From Azonexus sp. (GTDB taxonomy: Bacteria; Pseudomonadota; Gammaproteobacteria; Burkholderiales; Rhodocyclaceae): a DNA stretch of 64,000 nucleotides. The stretch lies in assembly GCA_031274715.1 (NCBI GenBank), contig JAISPT010000010.1, positions 1 through 64,000 on the forward strand, in the 5' to 3' direction. The stretch's first letter is position 1; each line of letters opens with the position of its first letter. A model generated the notes under the pieces. It was given only the letters and a program-made list of their open reading frames with translations, made no database searches and had not been told where the DNA came from. The position numbers and the translations under genes are program-made. This document shows positions 1 through 9,641 of the stretch, piece after piece.

Positions 1-2310
1 AATGCCTCGCTCGGCGAGATGATCAGCCAACTGGCCGATACCGGCGTCCGTGTTCCGGGCGGCTTGGCTACCACGGCGCACGCCTACCGCATTTTTCTGG
101 CCCAGTCCGGCCTCGACGAGAAAAGCAATGCTGCCCTCGACGCGCTCGATGTCGACGATGTCAATGCCCTGGCCCGGGCCGGCGCCGAGATTCGCCAATG
201 GGTACTCGACACGCCGTTCCCGATGGAACTGACCATCGCCATCACCGAGCAGTACCAGCGCCTGGTCGCCGACTCCTCGGCCGGCATGTCCTTCGCCGTC
301 CGTTCCTCGGCCACCGCCGAAGACCTGCCCGACGCTTCCTTCGCCGGCCAGCAGGAAACTTTCCTCAACATCGTCGGCCTGGAAAACATCATGCACGCGA
401 TCAAGGAAGTGTTCGCCTCGCTGTACAACGACCGCGCCATTTCCTACCGCGTGCACAAGGGCTTCATCCATGCCGATGTCGCGCTGTCGGCCGGTATCCA
501 GCGCATGGTCCGTTCCGACAAGGGGGCCGCCGGCGTGATGTTCACGCTGGATACCGAATCCGGCTTTCGCGACGCGGTGTTCGTCACCTCCGGCTACGGT
601 CTGGGAGAAACGGTGGTGCAGGGCGCCGTCAACCCGGATGAGTTCTACGTGCACAAACCGATGCTGGCGGCCGGCAAGAAAGCCGTCGTGCGCCGCAACC
701 TCGGCTCGAAAATGATCAGGATGACGTTCGCCGCCGAAAAAATCGCCGGCAAATCGACCATCACCGAAGAGGTTGAAGAAAGCCTGCGCCACCAGTTCTC
801 GATCAATGACGAGGAAGTCATGGAACTGGCCCGCTATGCCCAGATCATCGAGCGGCATTACGGCCGGCCAATGGATATCGAATGGGGCAAGGACGGCGTC
901 GACGGCAAGCTCTACATCCTGCAGGCCCGCCCGGAAACCGTGCAGTCGCAGGCGCATGCCGGCAAGCAGGAGAAGTTCAGGCTGAAGTCTTTCTCCAAGG
1001 TGCTCGCTTCCGGCCGCGCCATCGGTCAGAAGATCGGCGTTGGCCCCGTGCGCGTGGTCAAGGACCCAAAGGAGATGGATCAGGTCAAACCGGGCGACGT
1101 GCTGGTCGCTGACATGACCGACCCAAACTGGGAGCCGGTGATGAAGCGCGCCTCGGCCATCGTCACGAACAGGGGCGGGCGCACCTGCCACGCTGCCATC
1201 ATCGCCCGCGAACTCGGCATTCCGGCCATCGTCGGTTGCGGCGACGCGACCGAGACGCTGCACGAAGGCGATGTCGTCACCGTGTCGTGCACCGAGGGCG
1301 ACACTGGCCACGTCTATCGCGGCAAGCTCGACTACGAAATCACCTCCCGTGACATCTCGGCTATGCCGGAAGTGCCGGTCAAGGTCATGATGAACGTCGG
1401 CAACCCTGAACTGGCCTTCGAGTTCGCGCAACTGCCCAATGCCGGCGTCGGCTTGGCCCGTGTCGAGTTCATCATCAACAACGTCATCGGCATCCACCCC
1501 AAGGCCATCCTTGATGTCGAACGCCTGCCGGCCTCCAAGCGTGACGAGATCAAACGCCGCGCCCGCGGCTACGCCAGTCCCAAGGACTTCTTCGTCGAAA
1601 AGCTGGTCGAGGGCGTCGCCACCATTGCCGCCGCCTTCTGGCCGAACCCGGTGATCGTTCGCCTTTCCGACTTCAAGTCCAACGAATACCGTAAGTTGCT
1701 CGGCGGCGAGTTGTACGAACCGGAAGAAGAAAATCCGATGCTCGGCTTCCGCGGCGCCTCGCGCTACATCGCCAAGACCTTCGAGGACTGCTTCGAGATG
1801 GAATGCCGCGCCATGAAAAAGGTGCGCGAGGAGATGGGCCTGACCAACGTCCAGTTGATGGTGCCCTTCGTCCGCACCCTTGGCGAAGGCCAGGCCGTCG
1901 TCGACCTGCTGGCTGAACACGGCCTGAAGCAAGGCGAGCACGACCTGAAGCTGATCATGATGTGCGAAATTCCGTCCAACGCGCTGCTGGCCGACGATTT
2001 CCTGCAAATCTTCGACGGCTTCTCAATCGGCTCCAATGACCTGACCCAACTGACGCTCGGCCTCGACCGCGACTCCGGCTTGGTCGCCAACCTGTTCGAC
2101 GAGCGCGATCCGGCCGTCAAGCAACTGCTGTCCCTGGCCATTACCGCCGCCAACAAGGCTGGGAAGTACATCGGTATCTGCGGCCAGGGTCCGTCCGACC
2201 ATCCCGATCTCGCCGAATGGCTGATGGACCAGGGCATCTCGTCCATCTCGCTGAACCCGGATACCGTGGTCGACACCTGGACCCGCTTGGCCTCGCACAA
2301 GAAGGCCTGA
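1..2310 (+). CDS. ppsA: Phosphoenolpyruvate synthase (5' end cut by window edge)
   Basis: Converts pyruvate, ATP and water to PEP, AMP and phosphate (gluconeogenesis, cytoplasm). The frame is open from base 1, and the first residues (NASLGEM) match the conserved N-terminal region of PpsA, so only about 20-30 residues are missing; the internal ATG at 19 is not the true start. Seen in order: an N-terminal PEP/pyruvate-binding ATP-grasp domain (AVRSSATAEDLPDASFAGQQ), the swivelling phosphohistidine domain with GGRTCHAAIIAREL (His accepts the phosphate), and a C-terminal TIM-barrel with SIGSNDLTQLTLG and the GICGQGPSDHP active-site loop. The visible 769 residues fit a family length near 790. A strong terminator follows directly, so ppsA ends its transcription unit. 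Confidence 0.97.
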   Translation, partial: NASLGEMISQLADTGVRVPGGLATTAHAYRIFLAQSGLDEKSNAALDALDVDDVNALARAGAEIRQWVLDTPFPMELTIAITEQYQRLVADSSAGMSFAVRSSATAEDLPDASFAGQQETFLNIVGLENIMHAIKEVFASLYNDRAISYRVHKGFIHADVALSAGIQRMVRSDKGAAGVMFTLDTESGFRDAVFVTSGYGLGETVVQGAVNPDEFYVHKPMLAAGKKAVVRRNLGSKMIRMTFAAEKIAGKSTITEEVEESLRHQFSINDEEVMELARYAQIIERHYGRPMDIEWGKDGVDGKLYILQARPETVQSQAHAGKQEKFRLKSFSKVLASGRAIGQKIGVGPVRVVKDPKEMDQVKPGDVLVADMTDPNWEPVMKRASAIVTNRGGRTCHAAIIARELGIPAIVGCGDATETLHEGDVVTVSCTEGDTGHVYRGKLDYEITSRDISAMPEVPVKVMMNVGNPELAFEFAQLPNAGVGLARVEFIINNVIGIHPKAILDVERLPASKRDEIKRRARGYASPKDFFVEKLVEGVATIAAAFWPNPVIVRLSDFKSNEYRKLLGGELYEPEEENPMLGFRGASRYIAKTFEDCFEMECRAMKKVREEMGLTNVQLMVPFVRTLGEGQAVVDLLAEHGLKQGEHDLKLIMMCEIPSNALLADDFLQIFDGFSIGSNDLTQLTLGLDRDSGLVANLFDERDPAVKQLLSLAITAANKAGKYIGICGQGPSDHPDLAEWLMDQGISSISLNPDTVVDTWTRLASHKKA

Positions 2311-2339
2311 TCGACAGGTTTGTCTGGAAGGAAAGAGGT

Positions 2340-2374
2340 AAAGGCCGGGATTGCTCCCGGCCTTTCTTTTTTTT
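2340..2374 (+). terminator. Rho-independent terminator after ppsA
   Basis: A perfect 11-bp stem (AAAGGCCGGGA / TCCCGGCCTTT) with a TTGC loop is followed by CTTTTTTTT, 30 bases after the ppsA stop. The stem carries A-runs on the left, so it could also act on the convergent msbA-like gene that ends at 2407. Confidence 0.92.
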
Positions 2375-2406
2375 GCACTAGCTGGTTCGTCCGCCAGCGA
2401 TGCCTT

Positions 2407-4248
2407 TCAAACGATCAAAGCCGATGGTTCGGATGGCCCGGCGGATGCCTCATCATCACCGTCGGCTTCGGCGAACTGCATGGCGTGCAGGCGGGCGTAG
2501 TGTCCGTTCTGCGGCAGCAATTCGGCGTGCGTACCGCGTTCGACGATTCGCCCCTGGTCCATGACCAGGATCAGGTCGGCTTTTTCGATGGTCGACAGGC
2601 GATGGGCGATGACCAGCGTGGTGCGGTTGAGCGTGGCACTTTCCAGCGCGGCCTGGATGTGGCGCTCCGATTCGGTATCGAGGGCCGAGGTTGCCTCATC
2701 GAGAATCAGCAGCGGAGCATCCTTGAGGATGGCGCGGGCGATGGCCAGGCGCTGGCGCTGGCCGCCGGAGAGCATGACGCCATTTTCGCCGATCAGGGTG
2801 TCGTAGCCCTGCGCCTGGCGTTCGATGAATTCGGCCGCATTGGCGGCCCGGGCGGCTTGCTCGATGCGTTCGCGCGGCAAGCTGGCGAGGTCGCCGTAGG
2901 CGATATTGTTGGCGATGGTGTCATTGAACAGCGAGACCTGCTGCGTGACCAGCGCGATGTGCCGGCGCAGGTTGCGCAGGGTGTAGTCCTCGACATCGAC
3001 GCCGTCGAGCAGAATCTGCCCCTGCTCGTGGTGGTAGAAGCGCGGGATCAGGTTGGCCAGCGTCGATTTGCCGCTGCCGGAGCGGCCGACCAGTGCGACC
3101 ATCTGCCCCGGTTCGGCGACGAAATTGATATCCTGCAGCGCCGGCTGCTCGGCACCGGGGTAGGTGAAGCTCAGGTTGCGCACCTCGACATGGCCGGTGA
3201 TCTTTTCGCGCTCGATGGTGCCCTGGTCGCTTTCCGGCTGTTCGTCGAGTTGCGAGAAGATGCTTTCGGCACCAGCCAGTCCCCTCTGAATAGTCTCGTT
3301 GACTTCCGACAACTGGCGAATCGGCTTGGGCAGCATGCCGGCGGCGGAAAGGTAGGCGACCAGGTCGCCGACCGAGGCCTCGCCACGCAGGGCCAGGACC
3401 AGGAACAGGATCACCGACATGCTGGAGAAGGTGACGAATTGCAGCGCTGGTGTAAACGTCGTGGAAGTCTTGACCATCCGCAGTTGCTTGGCGGTATTTT
3501 CCTCGCTGGCCTTCTTGAATCGCGCCGATTCGTAATCCTCGCCGCCGAAGCTGCGCACGACACGAAAACCTTGGATGGTTTCCGAGGCGATGTGGGTCAG
3601 GTCGCCCATCGCCACCTGGATTTTCCTGGCCTGCTTGCGGAAGCGACGGCTGGCGCTGTTAACCATAAAGCTGATGATGGGCAGCACGCAGACGATGACC
3701 AGAGTCAGCTTCCAGTTCATCCACAGCAGGTAGCCGAACAGGAAGACCACGCTCAGACCTTCGCGGATCACCACCTTGATGGCGTCGGTGGCGGCGCCGG
3801 TGACCATGGTCACGTTGTAGGTAATGCGCGAGATCAGGTGGCCCGAGTTGGTCTGATCGAAATAGCGGTTGGGCAGCTTGAGCAAACTGTCGAACAACGC
3901 CCGCCGCAGATCGTGGATCAGACCGAGCGAGACGCGTGCCAGATAATAGTTGCCGAGAAAGGAACCGAAGCCCTGCCAGGCGATGATCAGCACCAGCAGG
4001 ATCGGCACGCCGTACATCAGTTCGAAGCGGCCGATTAGTGGGAACTCGTACAGGGTGGTGCCGGTCGGCGCGGTCAGGCCATCGACGAAATACTTGAGAA
4101 TCACCGCCAGCATCGGCTGGGCCGAAGCAAAGATCACGTAGCCGAGAAGGCTGATGAAAAACAGGCTGACGAAGGGACGAAGGTATTGCAGCAGCCGGAA
4201 GTAGATTTTCAGCGACGAATCGTGCGAAGAACGGGCTGCTTGCGGCAT
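2407..4248 (-). CDS. msbA: MsbA-type lipid exporter, ABC transporter (fused TM and ATPase domains)
   Basis: A half-size ABC exporter of about 613 aa, expected to flip lipid A-core or a similar lipid across the inner membrane as a homodimer. The N-terminal half holds about six membrane helices. The ATPase half shows Walker A GRSGSGKST (about residue 388), signature LSGGQRQRLAIARA (about 493), Walker B LLILDEATSALD (about 513) and an H-loop IAHRLSTI. The start at 4248 leaves a short cytoplasmic tail before TM1, as in E. coli MsbA; the frame stays open upstream and no clear ribosome site decides it. The C-terminus carries an extra acidic tail of about 20 residues. General multidrug exporters of this fold cannot be fully excluded, but MsbA is the best match. 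Confidence 0.9.
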   Translation of the reverse strand: MPQAARSSHDSSLKIYFRLLQYLRPFVSLFFISLLGYVIFASAQPMLAVILKYFVDGLTAPTGTTLYEFPLIGRFELMYGVPILLVLIIAWQGFGSFLGNYYLARVSLGLIHDLRRALFDSLLKLPNRYFDQTNSGHLISRITYNVTMVTGAATDAIKVVIREGLSVVFLFGYLLWMNWKLTLVIVCVLPIISFMVNSASRRFRKQARKIQVAMGDLTHIASETIQGFRVVRSFGGEDYESARFKKASEENTAKQLRMVKTSTTFTPALQFVTFSSMSVILFLVLALRGEASVGDLVAYLSAAGMLPKPIRQLSEVNETIQRGLAGAESIFSQLDEQPESDQGTIEREKITGHVEVRNLSFTYPGAEQPALQDINFVAEPGQMVALVGRSGSGKSTLANLIPRFYHHEQGQILLDGVDVEDYTLRNLRRHIALVTQQVSLFNDTIANNIAYGDLASLPRERIEQAARAANAAEFIERQAQGYDTLIGENGVMLSGGQRQRLAIARAILKDAPLLILDEATSALDTESERHIQAALESATLNRTTLVIAHRLSTIEKADLILVMDQGRIVERGTHAELLPQNGHYARLHAMQFAEADGDDEASAGPSEPSALIV

Positions 4249-4506
4249 GAGGAGCTTTCGGGTGCGGCCAGAGGGTGAAATCGGGAGGCGAAAGTTTAGC
4301 ATGGCGCTATTTCGCTGCTTCTCCCGGCGCAAGACAGATAGAACCCGCGTTTTCCCCAAAGCGGCTCAGATTTTGATGCAAATGAAATATATCGCGATGC
4401 GCGACGGTACCATCGCCCTGGAGTGCAATACTTTTGGGGTGACAAACTCGTGGCGAGGAAGCCCCAGACTTCAGCCTGGGGGCTCACCGCTGCTTCAACG
4501 GGCGGT

Positions 4507-4962
4507 TCAGCGCTGCTTGAAAGTCTTGTGGCAACTCTGGCAGGCGTCGTATACCGCTTGGTAGGGTGCATCCAGTTGCTTGCGATCTTTCGTCTGCGCG
4601 GCCACCAACAAGGTATCGATGGCGGCGATGAAAGCCTGTCTGTCCTGAGCGAATTTTTCCGGCAGCTGCCAGACTTCCGCTGTCGCCTTGGTTGGAGGGT
4701 AGTTGGTGTCCGGGCCGAAATGCGCCCACGGCGCGTCGCGCTGAGCGACCAGTTCATTGGCCAGGGTCAGGAACTTGTCGGCATCGTAGGTCTTGCCACG
4801 CAACATCACGCCCATCGGCTCGAAGCTGCGGATCATGGCCTTGAACGCCTGCTGCCGGGTCTTCACCGGTTGGCCCGGGCGGGTGTCCTCAACCTCGCCG
4901 GAACAGGCGGTGAGCAGGGTGGTAGCGGAAAGGAACAGGGCGGCGGGCAGGGCGAAGCGCAT
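4507..4962 (-). CDS. Cytochrome c'-family lipoprotein
   Basis: About 151 aa. The C-terminus carries the single heme-binding motif CQSCH in the position typical of four-helix-bundle cytochromes c'/c-556, with an earlier Met-containing helix (MIRSFEPMGVML) that could supply the distal ligand. The N-terminus is unusual: the hydrophobic segment ends in LLTAC followed by SGEVED, a lipobox, so the protein is predicted to be a membrane-anchored periplasmic lipoprotein rather than a soluble cytochrome. The start at 4962 gives a compact signal sequence; another ATG lies at 5004. Likely role is electron transfer or binding of NO/CO; the substrate is not visible. It stands alone between divergent and same-strand neighbours. 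Confidence 0.82.
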   Translation of the reverse strand: MRFALPAALFLSATTLLTACSGEVEDTRPGQPVKTRQQAFKAMIRSFEPMGVMLRGKTYDADKFLTLANELVAQRDAPWAHFGPDTNYPPTKATAEVWQLPEKFAQDRQAFIAAIDTLLVAAQTKDRKQLDAPYQAVYDACQSCHKTFKQR

Positions 4963-5192
4963 GGTCGGGGCAGGAGTCGGAATGGTAACGAAGGGGAGGC
5001 GCATTATACGGGCCTGCCGTACCGTCGCTACAGCGCCTGCCGCCGCCGGCGTGGCACAATTGTCCGGACAGCGCAGCCGGGGGAACGGCGGCATTCAGCC
5101 TGAGTTCATCTGTGTACAGGTCAAATAGGGACGCCACTGGCGTTCCGGTCCCGGCGCCCTGGTCCAATCATTTTTCTTTGCCGAGGAGAGGC

Positions 5193-6260
5193 ATGAGCCG
5201 ACTCATTCCTTTGTTTTTTGCTTTTTTCCTGCTGGCGGGCAGCGGTATGCTCAGCGCCGCGCCTAGCCTCGATTTGTCGGCCGCGCAGCAGCGGGCGCTG
5301 GGTATCGAGACGCAGCCGGCCGGCAGCATCGCCGCCGCCAGCAGCCGGTTGCCGGCCCGCGTGGTGGTTCCGCCGGCGCAGATGCGCGTGCTGGCGGCAC
5401 CGGTCGCCGGACGGATGGAAATGCTGGCGGTCGTTCCGGGAGAAGCGGTCCGGCGCGGACAGGTGATCGCCAAACTGAGCAGCCCGCAGGCGCTCGAGTT
5501 GCAGCGCGACGTCCAGCAGTCGGCGGCGCAAGCGGCCCTGTGGCGCCAGAATTTGCAGCGGGACGAACAGCTTTTCGCCGAGGGCCTGATCGCCGAGTCG
5601 CGGCTGCGCGAAACGCGGGCGGCGGCAAGCCAGGCCTTCGCCCAGCATGACGAACGGCGCCACAGTCTGGAGCTGGCCGGCGGCGACCGTGGCAAGCCCG
5701 GAGAACCCTTGGCGCTGGTCGCCCCGATCGACGGTATCGTTCTGGAGCAGGGGGTACAGCTTGGGCAGCGTGTCGAGGCCGCTACGCCGATCTACCAGAT
5801 AGCCCGCCTGTCGCCGCTCTGGCTCGACATCCAGGTGCCGTTGCCGCTGGCCGCCACCTTGAAGGTTGGCATGCCGCTGAAGGTTGTTGCGCCGCCGGTG
5901 AGCGGAAAAATTGTCGCCGTCGGGCGTTCCGTCGATCCGCTCAGCAACGGCGTGCTGGTACGCGGCGAAATCGCCGCCGGCTCCGAGTTGCTGACTACCG
6001 GCCAGATGCTCGAAGTCGAATTCGACAGTCAGGCCAGCCACGGCATTCCCATCCCGGCGGCAGCCGTCATCCGCCATGAAGGGGCAGTGCTGGTCTTTGT
6101 CCTCGGCGATGCGCCGGGCCGTTTCACCGCGCGCCCGGTCCGCATCGTCAGCCAGGGCGGCGGGACCGTCCGGGTCGACGGCCTGCAGCCAGATGAGCGG
6201 GTGGTGGTCAAAGGAACTTCCGGTCTCAAGGCGCTGCTCGGCGAAACCGGGGGAATGTGA
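5193..6260 (+). CDS. RND efflux periplasmic adaptor (membrane fusion protein)
   Basis: About 355 aa, first gene of a four-gene metal-efflux operon. It starts with a signal peptide (MSRLIPLFFAFFLLAGSG...) and is preceded by GAGGAGAG, which decides the start over an in-frame upstream ATG at 5112. The body has a split lipoyl/barrel-sandwich domain (PVAGRMEMLAVVPGEAVRRGQ ... APIDGIVLEQGVQLGQ) around an alpha-helical hairpin, and a beta-barrel and membrane-proximal domain behind it, as in CusB/CzcB proteins. It bridges the inner-membrane pump encoded next to the outer-membrane channel encoded last. Its stop overlaps the ATG of the pump gene by one base, so the two are translationally coupled. Confidence 0.9.
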   Translation: MSRLIPLFFAFFLLAGSGMLSAAPSLDLSAAQQRALGIETQPAGSIAAASSRLPARVVVPPAQMRVLAAPVAGRMEMLAVVPGEAVRRGQVIAKLSSPQALELQRDVQQSAAQAALWRQNLQRDEQLFAEGLIAESRLRETRAAASQAFAQHDERRHSLELAGGDRGKPGEPLALVAPIDGIVLEQGVQLGQRVEAATPIYQIARLSPLWLDIQVPLPLAATLKVGMPLKVVAPPVSGKIVAVGRSVDPLSNGVLVRGEIAAGSELLTTGQMLEVEFDSQASHGIPIPAAAVIRHEGAVLVFVLGDAPGRFTARPVRIVSQGGGTVRVDGLQPDERVVVKGTSGLKALLGETGGM

Positions 6261-9200
6261 TGCTCGGTGCGTTGATCCGCTTTTCGCTGACCCAGCGTCT
6301 GCTTGTCCTGGTGCTGACGGTGGCTTTGGCCGGGGCTGGTATCCAGGCCTTTCTCGGCTTGCCGATCGACGCTTTCCCGGATGTTTCGACGACTCAGGTC
6401 AAGATCATCCTGAAAGCACCGGGCATGACGCCGGAAGAGGTGGAAACCCGTCTGGCGGTGCCGGTCGAGCAGGAATTGCTGGGGATTCCGCAGCAGCGGC
6501 TGTTGCGCTCGATGTCCAAGTACGCGCTGACCGACATCACGATCGATTTTGAGGATGGCACCGATATTTACTGGGCGCGCCAGCAGGTTGGCGAACGCCT
6601 GGCGGCGGCAATGGGCAATCTGCCGCCTGGAGTCAGTGGCGGTATGGCGCCGATCACCACGCCGCTGGGGGAGATGTTCATGTTCACGGTGGAGGGCGAT
6701 CTGCCGCTGGATGAAAAGCGCTCCCTGCTCGAATGGGTGATCCGGCCGCAACTGCGCACCTTGCCCGGCGTCGCCGAAGTCAACAGCCTGGGCGGCCGGG
6801 TGCGCACTTTCGAGGTGGTGCCCAATCCGCGCTTGCTGGCCGCCCGCGGCCTGGCATTGAGCGATCTGGAAGCGGCGCTGGAGGCAAACAATCGCAACGA
6901 CGGCGCCGGTCTCCTGAGTGACGGCGAGGAGGCGCTGCTGGTCCGTGCCGAGGGCGCCATCGCCACGCTCGACGATGTGCGCGCCATCGTCGTCCGGGCT
7001 AGCGACTCCACGGTCGTCCGTATCGGCGACGTCGCCGATGTGCGCTACGGCGCCTTGACCCGCTACGGCGCCGTGACCAAGAACGGCGAAGGCGAGGCGG
7101 TACAGGGATTGGTCCTCGGCCTGCGCGGGGCCAATGCCCAAATGGTCGTCAATGGCGTCAAGCAGCGCTTGGCCGAGATCGCGCCTAGCCTGCCGGAGGG
7201 CGTGCATATCGAGCCTTTCTACGATCGCGGTACCTTGGTCGGGCGCGCGGTGGGCACCGTTTCCAAGGCCTTGTTCGAGGCCATCGCCCTGGTCATCCTG
7301 CTGTTGCTGGCCTTCCTCGGCAATCTGCGGGCGGCGCTGGTCGTTGCCCTGATGCTGCCCCTGTCGGCACTGGCGACCTTCATCCTGATGCGCCTGTTCG
7401 GGCTGTCGGCCAACCTGATGAGCCTCGGCGGCCTGGCTATCGCCATCGGCATATTGGTCGACGCGGCGGTCGTCGTGGTCGAAAACATCGAGAGCCAGCT
7501 CGCCGACGCCCCGAAAAATCTGCCGACCCTGCACCTGATGTTCCGCGCTGCGCGGGAGGTGGCGATGCCGGTTGCCTCGGGCATCGCCATCATCATCATC
7601 GTCTTCCTGCCGCTGCTTACCCTGCAGGGGTTCGAAGGCAAGATGTTCGCTCCGGTGGCGATGACCATCGTCTTCGCCCTGTCGTCGTCCCTGCTGCTAT
7701 CGCTGACCGTAGTGCCGGTGCTGGCTTCCTACCTGATCCGCCGCGGTATGCACCACGAACCGTGGCTGGTCCGCAAGCTGGCCGCGCTCTACGATCGGGT
7801 GCTGGCCTCGGCCCTGACTCACAGCCGTCGCTACATCATTACTGCCGTCGCCGCCTTGCTTGCCGCCGCCGTAGCCTTTTTCGCCCTAGGCAAGAGCTTC
7901 ATGCCGTCGATGGACGAGGGCGACCTGATCATGCAGCTGGAAAAACTGCCCTCGATCGGCCTGGAGCAGAGCATCGAACTCGACAGCAGCGTGCAGCAGG
8001 CGATCCTGGCCGCTGTGCCGGAGGTCAAGGCCATCGTCGCGCGGGCCGGAGCCGACGAACTCGGCCTCGACCCGATGGGCCTGAACCAGACCGATACCTT
8101 CATGGTGCTCAAACCACGCAACGAATGGCGCAATCCCAATCCGGCCTGGCTGGCCGACCAGTTGCGGGCGGTGATGGGCGATTTTCCGGGCATCGTCTAC
8201 TCATTCACCCAGCCGATCGAAATGCGCGTCTCGGAAATGCTGACCGGAGTGCGTGGCGATTTGGCGGTCAAGATCTACGGCCCCGACCTGGCGCAATTGA
8301 ACCGGCTGGCCGGTGAGATCGAGCAATCGATCAAGAAGATTCACGGCGCCGAGGACACTTTCACGTTGAAAAACGACGGGGTGCAGTACCTGAAACTGGC
8401 GATCGACCGGCTGGCTGCTGGACGGGTCGGCCTCAACGTCGACACCATCCAGAACGACCTGAAAGCCCTGCTTGAGGGGCGCACGGTCGGCACCGTGATC
8501 GAGGCCGGGCGGCGGATTCCCGTCGTCCTGCGCGGCCCGGAAGGGCTGCGGGCCTCGCCTGCTGATTTCGCCATGCTGCCGATTTCGCTCCCCGGTGGCG
8601 GCAGCGTGCCGCTGGCCGAGGTTGCCCGCATCGAGCGGATCGACGGCCCGGTCAAGATCGACCGCGAGCATGCGGAGCGCTACGTGGTGGTCCAGTCCAA
8701 CGTTCGCGATCGTGATCTGGTCGGCTTCGTCGACGAGGCCAAGGCGCAGGTAGCGCGCGACGTCGACCTGCCGCCGGGCTACCGCTTGGCCTGGGGCGGC
8801 CAGTTCGAGAACCAGCAGCGGGCGGCGGCTCGTCTGATGGTGGTGGTGCCGGTGGCGCTGGCGCTGATCTTCTTCATCCTGTTCTCGACCTTCGGTTCGG
8901 TCCGCCAGGCGCTGCTGGTCCTGTCGAACGTTCCCTTCGCCCTGGTCGGTGGCATCTTTGCCTTGCTGCTGACCGGCGAATACCTGTCCGTGCCGGCCTC
9001 CGTCGGTTTCATCGCGCTGCTCGGCGTGGCTGTCCTGAACGGCGTCGTGATGGTCTCCTATTTCAATCAGTTGCTGGCGCGTGGCTTGCCCATTGCCGAG
9101 GCAGTTGTCGAAGGCGCGCGGCGGCGCTTGCGACCGGTGATGATGACTGCCTCGATCGCCACCTTCGGCCTGGTACCGATGCTGTTCGCCAGCGGTCCTG

Positions 9201-9346
9201 GTTCGGAAGTGCAGCGGCCGCTGGCTATCGTCGTCATCGGCGGCCTGGTCACCTCGACCGCGCTGACGCTGGTGCTGCTGCCCATCCTGTTCCGCCGCTT
9301 CGGCGCTACTCCTGGCCTTTCGTTGAAGGAAAAAGCCGATGAATAA
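6260..9346 (+). CDS. Heavy-metal efflux RND pump (CusA/CzcA family)
   Basis: About 1028 aa, the full length for an RND transporter, with two sets of helix plus large periplasmic loop. It opens with the usual IRFSLTQRLLVLVLTV first helix; the TM4 segment (GLAIAIGILVDAAVVVVENIE) carries the charged pair used for proton transport, and the C-terminal half repeats the fold (GFIALLGVAVLNGVVMVSYFNQL). The VLNGVVMV segment is typical of the heavy-metal (HME) subfamily. Driven by the proton gradient, it exports a metal cation or another substrate together with the adaptor and channel. The substrate (Cu/Ag or Zn/Co/Cd) cannot be read from sequence. A GTG three bases upstream is an alternative start. 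Confidence 0.93.
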   Translation: MLGALIRFSLTQRLLVLVLTVALAGAGIQAFLGLPIDAFPDVSTTQVKIILKAPGMTPEEVETRLAVPVEQELLGIPQQRLLRSMSKYALTDITIDFEDGTDIYWARQQVGERLAAAMGNLPPGVSGGMAPITTPLGEMFMFTVEGDLPLDEKRSLLEWVIRPQLRTLPGVAEVNSLGGRVRTFEVVPNPRLLAARGLALSDLEAALEANNRNDGAGLLSDGEEALLVRAEGAIATLDDVRAIVVRASDSTVVRIGDVADVRYGALTRYGAVTKNGEGEAVQGLVLGLRGANAQMVVNGVKQRLAEIAPSLPEGVHIEPFYDRGTLVGRAVGTVSKALFEAIALVILLLLAFLGNLRAALVVALMLPLSALATFILMRLFGLSANLMSLGGLAIAIGILVDAAVVVVENIESQLADAPKNLPTLHLMFRAAREVAMPVASGIAIIIIVFLPLLTLQGFEGKMFAPVAMTIVFALSSSLLLSLTVVPVLASYLIRRGMHHEPWLVRKLAALYDRVLASALTHSRRYIITAVAALLAAAVAFFALGKSFMPSMDEGDLIMQLEKLPSIGLEQSIELDSSVQQAILAAVPEVKAIVARAGADELGLDPMGLNQTDTFMVLKPRNEWRNPNPAWLADQLRAVMGDFPGIVYSFTQPIEMRVSEMLTGVRGDLAVKIYGPDLAQLNRLAGEIEQSIKKIHGAEDTFTLKNDGVQYLKLAIDRLAAGRVGLNVDTIQNDLKALLEGRTVGTVIEAGRRIPVVLRGPEGLRASPADFAMLPISLPGGGSVPLAEVARIERIDGPVKIDREHAERYVVVQSNVRDRDLVGFVDEAKAQVARDVDLPPGYRLAWGGQFENQQRAAARLMVVVPVALALIFFILFSTFGSVRQALLVLSNVPFALVGGIFALLLTGEYLSVPASVGFIALLGVAVLNGVVMVSYFNQLLARGLPIAEAVVEGARRRLRPVMMTASIATFGLVPMLFASGPGSEVQRPLAIVVIGGLVTSTALTLVLLPILFRRFGATPGLSLKEKADE

Positions 9347-9641
9347 GGTATTACTGACCCTGGTTATGCCGGACGAACTGGCCCAAGAGATCGAGGATCT
9401 ACTGTTGTCGCGCGCCGACTTGATCAAGGGCTTCACCGCCACCCATGCCGAGGGCCACGGTGCGGCCGTCGAACTGGTCGAGGCCGGGGAACTGGTGGCC
9501 GGCCATGTACCGCGCACGGTAATCCGCTCGGTCGGCAGCGAAACCGCCATGCGGGCCGTGATTGCGCTGATCAAGCAAGAACTGCCACGGGCTAACGTCT
9601 ATTTCTGGCTGGTGCCGATCATCGACATGGGGCGCATATGA
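9339..9641 (+). CDS. DUF3240 protein of the metal-RND operon
   Basis: About 100 aa, cytoplasmic, with no signal or helix. It resembles the DUF3240 family (small PII-like ferredoxin-fold proteins encoded next to CzcA/CusA pumps): MNKVLLTLVMPDELAQEIEDLLL, then a central region around HGAAVELVEAGELVAGHV and a C-terminal strand YFWLVPIIDM. It overlaps the pump gene by 8 bases and the channel gene by 4 (ATGA), so it is translated as part of the same operon. A role in sensing or regulating the pump is inferred from this fixed position; no function is proven from the sequence. Confidence 0.8.
   Translation: MNKVLLTLVMPDELAQEIEDLLLSRADLIKGFTATHAEGHGAAVELVEAGELVAGHVPRTVIRSVGSETAMRAVIALIKQELPRANVYFWLVPIIDMGRI

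Noticed and set aside
2320..4038. A 572-codon plus-strand open frame opposite msbA
   Set aside because: It is antisense to a gene with full ABC motifs, has no family resemblance and is explained by GC-rich third positions. The same holds for long frames opposite the RND pump (6029-7534), the LtaS-like gene (13177-14757), the permease (18772-19755), the P-type ATPase (21588-23018) and pyrG (45144-46373).
4460..4485. GCCCCAG...CTGGGGGC hairpin between the cytochrome and msbA genes as a small RNA or terminator
   Set aside because: No T-run in either direction and no promoter visible; not enough for a call.
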